Below are positions 5,815 to 8,782 of a stretch of DNA of 8,782 bases, in pieces. This DNA is from Methanobacteriota archaeon. Its GTDB lineage: Archaea; Hydrothermarchaeota; Hydrothermarchaeia; Hydrothermarchaeales; JACRDW01. Within the stretch, counting starts at the first letter, position 1. Each line of letters opens with the position of its first letter. The position numbers and the translations under genes are program-made. The stretch is from contig JACRDW010000032.1 in the NCBI GenBank assembly GCA_016212785.1, positions 1 to 8,782 on the forward strand, given 5' to 3'. Below the pieces are notes generated by a model. It was not told the origin of the DNA, searched no databases, and saw nothing but the letters and a program-made list of their open reading frames with translations.

Positions 5815-6216
5815 TCAAATTATTATAATGCTGCTTATGTTGTGGTGGCGCTCTGCAAGCATTTTTGCTTTTTGAATATTTCTTCTTCCAATCACTACTT
5901 TATCTCTATCGTCCAAATCAACGCGGGCAACATTATTTGAAATCGATACGTTGTTTACTCTGAGCGGATGGAAAATATTTTTTACGAACTCCACCGGGTC
6001 TTCGGAGTATTCGATTACTTCGATTTTTTTTCCAATCGCTTGTCTTACCCTTTGGATGTTTGCTCCTTTCTTTCCTATGGCTAGACCCATATCACCTTTT
6101 TTAACAACGAAAAGGATTTTGTTCTCTTCCTCGTCTGTAATGCAGTCCTTCGCTGTCGCGCCTGTAATTTTTTCAAATAGAGCTATGTATCCGATTTCCC
6201 CGGCAGAAAGCTTCAA
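5815..6216 (-). CDS. nusA: Archaeal NusA-type transcription factor (two KH domains)
   Basis: This is the short archaeal NusA homologue, 133 residues, made of two KH RNA-binding domains and lacking the N-terminal polymerase-binding and S1 domains of bacterial NusA. The first KH domain has a clear GxxG loop (GLAIGKKGANIQRVRQAIGKKI, GKKG at 48-51). The second (about residues 87-130) ends KAKMLAERHHNISSI, but its loop reads GRRN (110-113) rather than GxxG, so it may bind RNA weakly. The start is TTG at 6216, supported by a near-perfect AGGAGGT Shine-Dalgarno with 6 nt spacing that overlaps the end of rpl30e. The stop is TGA. The family is thought to act in transcription elongation or termination, and the gene sits between polymerase and ribosomal protein genes as usual in archaea. 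Confidence 0.95.
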   Translation of the reverse strand: MKLSAGEIGYIALFEKITGATAKDCITDEEENKILFVVKKGDMGLAIGKKGANIQRVRQAIGKKIEVIEYSEDPVEFVKNIFHPLRVNNVSISNNVARVDLDDRDKVVIGRRNIQKAKMLAERHHNISSIIII

Positions 6217-6220
6217 ATCG

Positions 6221-6520
6221 CTACCTCCTGCTTAACTCGAAAATACTTGAATCTCCCGCCTCCACGACGCCCAGCATCGAAACGACAAAAGGCTTGCCGC
6301 ATACAGAGCCTAACTCCAGACTTGAGCCGGGATATTCGTAAACGTGCACGCCAGAAATTCTGGTGCAACGCACCAGCTCTTCTCTGAGAGCAGGGGGACA
6401 GTTTGAAGCCATGATTACAAGCTTGACATCACCGTTTCTCACTGCCTTAAGAGTTTCTCTTTCACCCAGTGTCACTTTTCCGGTATCAACCGCAGCCCTT
6501 ATAGATTTTCCTACATCCAT
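6221..6520 (-). CDS. rpl30e: Ribosomal protein eL30-like (L30e)
   Basis: This 99-residue protein belongs to the L7Ae/L30e kink-turn RNA-binding superfamily and matches the archaeal L30e that normally sits between rpoA2 and nusA. Visible family features are the N-terminal helix (SIRAAVDTGKVTLGERETLKAV), the LVIMASNCPPALREEL core that contacts RNA, the VHVYEYPGSSLELGSVCGKPF strand-loop, and the hydrophobic VSMLGVVEAGDSS segment. The ATG start follows rpoA2 by 16 nt with only a modest Shine-Dalgarno (GAAGGGAT). The stop is TAG. NusA begins 4 nt after the stop. The role is in the large ribosomal subunit; position in the transcription-translation operon supports the call. Confidence 0.95.
   Translation of the reverse strand: MDVGKSIRAAVDTGKVTLGERETLKAVRNGDVKLVIMASNCPPALREELVRCTRISGVHVYEYPGSSLELGSVCGKPFVVSMLGVVEAGDSSIFELSRR
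6223..6229 (-). promoter_or_regulatory. Shine-Dalgarno of nusA, overlapping the rpl30e stop
   Basis: AGGAGGT on the minus strand lies 6 nt before the TTG start of nusA and overlaps the end of rpl30e, sharing the T of its TAG stop. A near-perfect site compensates for the weak start codon and fixes the start. Confidence 0.8.
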
Positions 6521-6536
6521 TTCAATCCCTTCGTCG

Positions 6537-8782
<2,246 letters not shown>

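Noticed and set aside
5362..5940. 192-residue plus-strand ORF antisense to rps12 and nusA
   Set aside because: It is a shadow of two conserved genes and has no recognisable features.

Overview
The window is archaeal chromosome carrying the informational-gene operon that links RNA polymerase, NusA, ribosomal proteins and elongation factors. Archaeal hallmarks are a split RNA polymerase largest subunit (A' and A''), eL30-like protein, a short two-KH NusA, the archaeal forms of uS12, uS7 and uS10, EF-2 with an intact diphthamide motif, EF-1A, and tRNAs without an encoded CCA. The lineage cannot be fixed from this window. A euryarchaeal or DPANN-type archaeon fits gene order and protein style; this is low-confidence inference.

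All genes lie on the minus strand. From the right edge in the direction of transcription they are rpoA1 (3' part only), rpoA2, rpl30e, nusA, rps12, rps7, fusA, tuf, rps10, then a T-run terminator, tRNA-Ser(GGA) and a second type II tRNA. Coding genes are mostly 1-16 nt apart, and Shine-Dalgarno sequences are often embedded in the preceding gene's last codons or stop codon. Two genes (rpoA2, nusA) start with TTG and have very strong Shine-Dalgarno sites. Six of the nine stop codons are TAG. The two larger gaps are rps12-rps7 (86 nt) and tuf-rps10 (47 nt). The latter holds a perfect 12-bp hairpin ending in a T tract, just upstream of the rps10 ribosome binding site.

The operon supplies the catalytic core of RNA polymerase (bridge helix in A', trigger loop in A''), a NusA-type RNA-binding factor, 30S proteins of the decoding region and head, and both elongation GTPases. 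The rps10-tRNA-Ser linkage also occurs in other archaea.

The left 880 bases are non-coding apart from the two tRNAs, and they are the unusual part. The second tRNA has a long variable arm, A73 and a leucine-like body, but its anticodon reads GAA, the phenylalanine anticodon. About 122-125 bp beyond each intact tRNA lies a broken copy of that tRNA's own 3' end, and both copies carry the same two-base insertion in the T loop. These remnants sit among short perfect hairpins and imperfect direct repeats (1-43 with 480-521; 156-208 with 402-454). The arrangement looks like a repeat family that builds on tRNA 3' ends. I see no CRISPR array, transposase, integrase or protein-coding accessory system.
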